From Dictyophora rubrovolvata (taxonomy: Eukaryota; Basidiomycota; Agaricomycetes; Phallales; Phallaceae): a DNA stretch of 64,000 bases. Below the pieces are notes generated by a model. That model was not told the origin of the DNA. It worked only from the letters and a program-made list of their open reading frames with translations, and made no database searches. Positions within the stretch are counted from its first letter, which is position 1, and each line of letters begins with the position of its first letter. The DNA lies in NCBI GenBank assembly GCA_029959195.1, contig CP114124.1, positions 1,993,102 to 2,057,101 of the forward strand, written 5' to 3'. The position numbers were made by a program, and so were the translations under genes. Positions 61,401 through 64,000 of the stretch are shown here, piece after piece.

Positions 61401-62206
61401 AGAACATAATAGGCGTGCGATACCAGTGCGCATCCTGCCCTTCGCATCCGCTGTCCTATAGTCTCGTACGTTGTGGACTATTCAACGTACATACCCAGCA
61501 TGTCATGTTCTGACTTCTTTAAATTATGATTATAGTGCGGCAATTGCGAGCCTCGCTCATACCTAGTTCACGACCCTAAGCACATCTTTTTGAAATTGCC
61601 AAAGCCCCTGGACAACCCCATTCAGTTACATTACCCATTAATCCCTTCGAATTTGTACTTCTTTCCCATGCAGCTATACTGCGCTTTTTTGCTTACATTC
61701 CAAATAGGTATAGCGTACCTGCGGGATTTATCCAAGGAAGGGGAGTAGATCCTCATATCCCTCCTTCAGGTGCGCTGCCATTTATAGTTTTTTAACCTAA
61801 GGCCATGGTTCAATTACATGATGACAGCCTATCTACAATCGCTTTATCATCCGCATGCCGTCTGCGATCGCTGCGTAGAACGCATACATGGCACATGGTT
61901 TCACTGCGCGTACTGCGGCGGAGATTTATGTGAGGAATGCGAAGGACAGGGACCTGGTGCTCATGATCCGAAGCATGTCTTCCTCGTATTCAAGTCTAAT
62001 GTAAGGTCTTCTTTCAAGTGTATCTGACTGGGTTTTATTCACGAGCTTTTATTTCACCAGGTCAATATGATTCGACTAAGGTTCTGGATAATTTTTTTCT
62101 GATTGTTTATTGGATCTAGCCAACTGACTATAATTACAACAGGGAGATTCGAGACGTGGAGAATCCATCACAGACACCTTTGATATTGCATCCCGTGTAT
62201 AATTGA
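58417..62206 (+). CDS. PB1-domain protein with multiple ZZ zinc fingers (NBR1/p62-like)
   Basis: ATG 58417 opens a PB1-like domain split by an intron: KPLVVKCTFDQRMKRITFAS, then IIRYKDDDGEITDITSEGDL. A long low-complexity Ser-rich exon follows (to about 60440). ZZ-type fingers then appear. The first is NCSSCGIMLDSFRYVCTTCG, interrupted by about 95 residues before CGFELCPSC. The next is KCSICSTSTNKRYKCAVCDK, then GARFHCAVCDSVDICSNCE. The fourth is CSDCGRIIGVRYQCASCPS, and the last is CDRCVERIHGTWFHCAYCGG followed by DLCEECEGQGPGAHDPKH. It ends NPSQTPLILHPVYN at 62206. PB1 plus ZZ is the layout of NBR1/p62 selective-autophagy receptors; I cannot confirm an FW domain or a LIR motif, so that role is inference. 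Confidence 0.78.
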
Positions 62207-62367
62207 GCTGTGATCAATCCATTATTAATGACAAACGAGCCTTGATAACCTTTATCCTGCTGTTTATGTTTATGGCTTAAATGTATCATCATTCATTACC
62301 CGTTGTATTACAGTTATCATCCATAGTCATGTCATAACCATGAGCGTGTTTATCGAATTGGGATCGG
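62207..62367. other. Short convergent 3' intergenic region
   Basis: 160 bases lie between the convergent stops of the PB1-ZZ and RDS3 genes, AT-rich with no coding signal. Confidence 0.5.
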
Positions 62368-62985
62368 CTAGCCTTTCTTAAAGCCTATAAAGAATTCACG
62401 GTCAGTGCCTTCAAACCCGGGTTATAAAAAGGGATATATACCTTGACGACGTCTCTCATAGAACAAGTCAGTCCTACTGGCGCCAAGATTCACAATTTTC
62501 GGACACCCATCTCGGTCCTTCTCGAGCCTAGTACATTCCGCGCAATAGTACGCATCAGATATACCTAGGTCAAGCGTCAAATACTGTCGTTGTTATTTCC
62601 AAAAGAGAATTGAGCTAACGTACCAGGGCCGCCACATATGGTACATTTCCCTCCATAGGAGCCGAAGTTGCATTCATCACATATACGAACTAAAGTTTCT
62701 GGTCTGACGTATGAATCGCACACAGGACTAAATTTAGTATAAGCAGAAGGATCTAAGAGAGACTTCAATACTTCAGTCTCACTTACCATTTTCCATCACA
62801 TTTTTCGCATAACCTCGCAATGGCTGCAAAAATGAGCTTAATTGGGTGGCATGACGCTAAGTAACGGACGCACCGATACCAGGTTGGCGACGACACATGA
62901 TAAGATCTATTAAAAGCGTGGGATTGAGTTGGGTTTTTTAAAAACAAATCAGTTTTCAAGGCCTACCGGGATGATGCTTCGACAT
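62368..62985 (-). CDS. RDS3: U2 snRNP SF3b component Rds3/PHF5A
   Basis: Short exons join to a protein of about 110 residues. From ATG 62985 it reads [20 protein letters not shown], then [20 protein letters not shown]. Next come [20 protein letters not shown] and [20 protein letters not shown], ending [12 protein letters not shown] with a stop at 62368-62370. The CxxC pairs are the zinc-binding residues of the knotted PHF5A/Rds3 fold, a very conserved SF3b subunit that helps recognise the branch point. The length matches the family. With five small exons it is intron-dense for its size. It converges on the PB1-ZZ gene, leaving about 160 bases between stops. Confidence 0.95.
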
Positions 62986-63384
62986 GATAGTTTAACGGGA
63001 AAAAGCACAACGCCACAAATGCCTAAGATTGCTTAGTAACGAGGCTAGCCAATGGCACGTGACCGACACCTCAATAGTCCCTACTTTCCCACGGTTAGGA
63101 AGCCCTAAGCGCTAGAGGCTGGTCTACCACTGCAGTGACGCCGTTCAAGTTGGAGTATGGAGTTTTTTTTTTGACCTTTTACGAGTATCTGCGAGTTACA
63201 TAGGTATTCGGTCTTTTTTTGTACTGTACGTTACGTAACGATTGGATTTGTTGAAAACAACCGGACATACTACAAAATTTTAATGTATAAGTATATTACT
63301 AAATTTCTTGAATGCAAGTAGCAACGCTGAACGAGTCCGTTTGCGATTTGTAGCTAAATAGTTTTACATAAATAGGCGCCACTT
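62986..63384. other. Intergenic upstream of RDS3
   Basis: This 400-base region holds the RDS3 promoter and the 3' flank of DUF6533 copy 5. T-runs occur at 63162-63171. No gene is seen. Confidence 0.5.
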
Positions 63385-64000
63385 TTACACTTCTAAGACT
63401 TCCTCCCGGACCGTTCCTGTAGTAATCAGTAATGAGGAGTCCCGCTCTTCCATCTCAGCAGCGGAAGTCTCCGCTTCACCAAATTCGTTCTCTATTTGCG
63501 CCTGAATATGCAGCGGCGGAAACGACACAGTTCCTCGAGACCGAGGTTGGGATGCCGAGTATGGCGTCATTGGAGTGATCGTGCCAAATTGTAATCTGCT
63601 TATTGTTCTCTCTGTCCCACGGCGCGACATACGAGGCAAGTTTCGTTGTCGGAGAGACAAGAAGAAACGACAGGTAATTATAGTGGGAACTCTTGTGGTT
63701 TGGATCATATGATGATAAGGGGGTAAGACTCAAAGACAGGCGATGAACTTACGTTAGTGAGATAGGTTGCGCAGACTTTATGACATCAGCCTTTAAGTAG
63801 AATTAGGTCTAAACCAATGGAAAGTAAGACAATCCTGTTTATATACCCTTTCTGGATACATCTGAATACTCATAGACGTCAGAGAAAACGTGATTCAGGA
63901 TTACTATGAAACATAATTTTTTCTTACCTTCGCTAGAACATGCGCGGCGATGGGAATCATTATGATTACTCTATATAACAACGGGTTAGTAGTCGGTATC
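63385..64000 (-). CDS. DUF6533 multi-pass membrane protein, copy 5 (5' part off the right edge)
   Basis: Only the 3' exons are in the window. Reading on the minus strand from the edge: RVIMIPIAAHVLAK, a GT intron (about 63926-63792), ADVIKSAQPISLT, an intron, then VPTIITCRFFLSLRQRN. The tail SQPRSRGTVSFPPLHIQAQ is followed by ENEFGEAETSAAEMEERDSS and ends VREEVLEV at 63385. Every exon aligns with copy 4 at 52806, including intron positions and the long intron length, so the two are close paralogues in opposite orientation about 10 kb apart. The N-terminal DUF6533 core lies beyond base 64000. Confidence 0.75.

Overview
The window looks like nuclear DNA of an agaricomycete (basidiomycete) fungus. 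Genes are broken by many short introns of about 50-60 bases with GT/GC-AG ends. The TOR kinase, NTR1 (TFIP11) and RDS3 (PHF5A) splicing factors and a mitochondrial uL23 protein are all eukaryotic. The DUF6533 membrane proteins and a DUF7330-like protein are typical of mushroom-forming fungi. Family names rest on recognised motifs, not on database searches.

Layout. At 1-6540 two tandem, same-strand paralogues of a secreted phospholipase C-type phosphoesterase lie on the minus strand; the first runs off the left edge. Housekeeping genes follow: uL23m (8090-9049, -), a DUF7330-like gene (9337-10581, -) and a TOR kinase with about 30 introns (11498-20325, +). From about 20.4 to 54.6 kb the window is accessory in character, with long non-coding stretches. 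It holds four DUF6533 seven-helix-type genes (20429, 42142, 46664, 52806), a miniature inverted-repeat element (22560-23382), and four small secreted proteins that share one leader (25427, 29215, 49735, 51293). It also holds secreted or surface hydrolases: a BNR-repeat protein (31328-33288), an M36 fungalysin protease (34102-36923) and a membrane-anchored beta-lactamase-like serine hydrolase (38058-40237). From 54.8 kb housekeeping genes return: NTR1 (-), a PB1 plus multi-ZZ zinc-finger protein (+) and RDS3 (-). A fifth DUF6533 gene (-) runs off the right edge.

How the genes fit together. NTR1 and RDS3 both serve the spliceosome. The phospholipases, M36 protease, BNR protein and small secreted proteins form an extracellular set; two matching CACGTG boxes suggest phosphate-type control of the phospholipases, which is inference. 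Most notable are: the secreted family, in which promoter, 5' UTR and signal peptide are conserved but the mature parts are unrelated or strongly diverged; a 13-copy Ser/Tyr repeat protein with CX4C pairs; an inverted pair of secreted-protein genes with an insertion in one promoter; a 7-base micro-exon in both phospholipases; three GC-AG introns; and a structured hairpin at 44053-44155.
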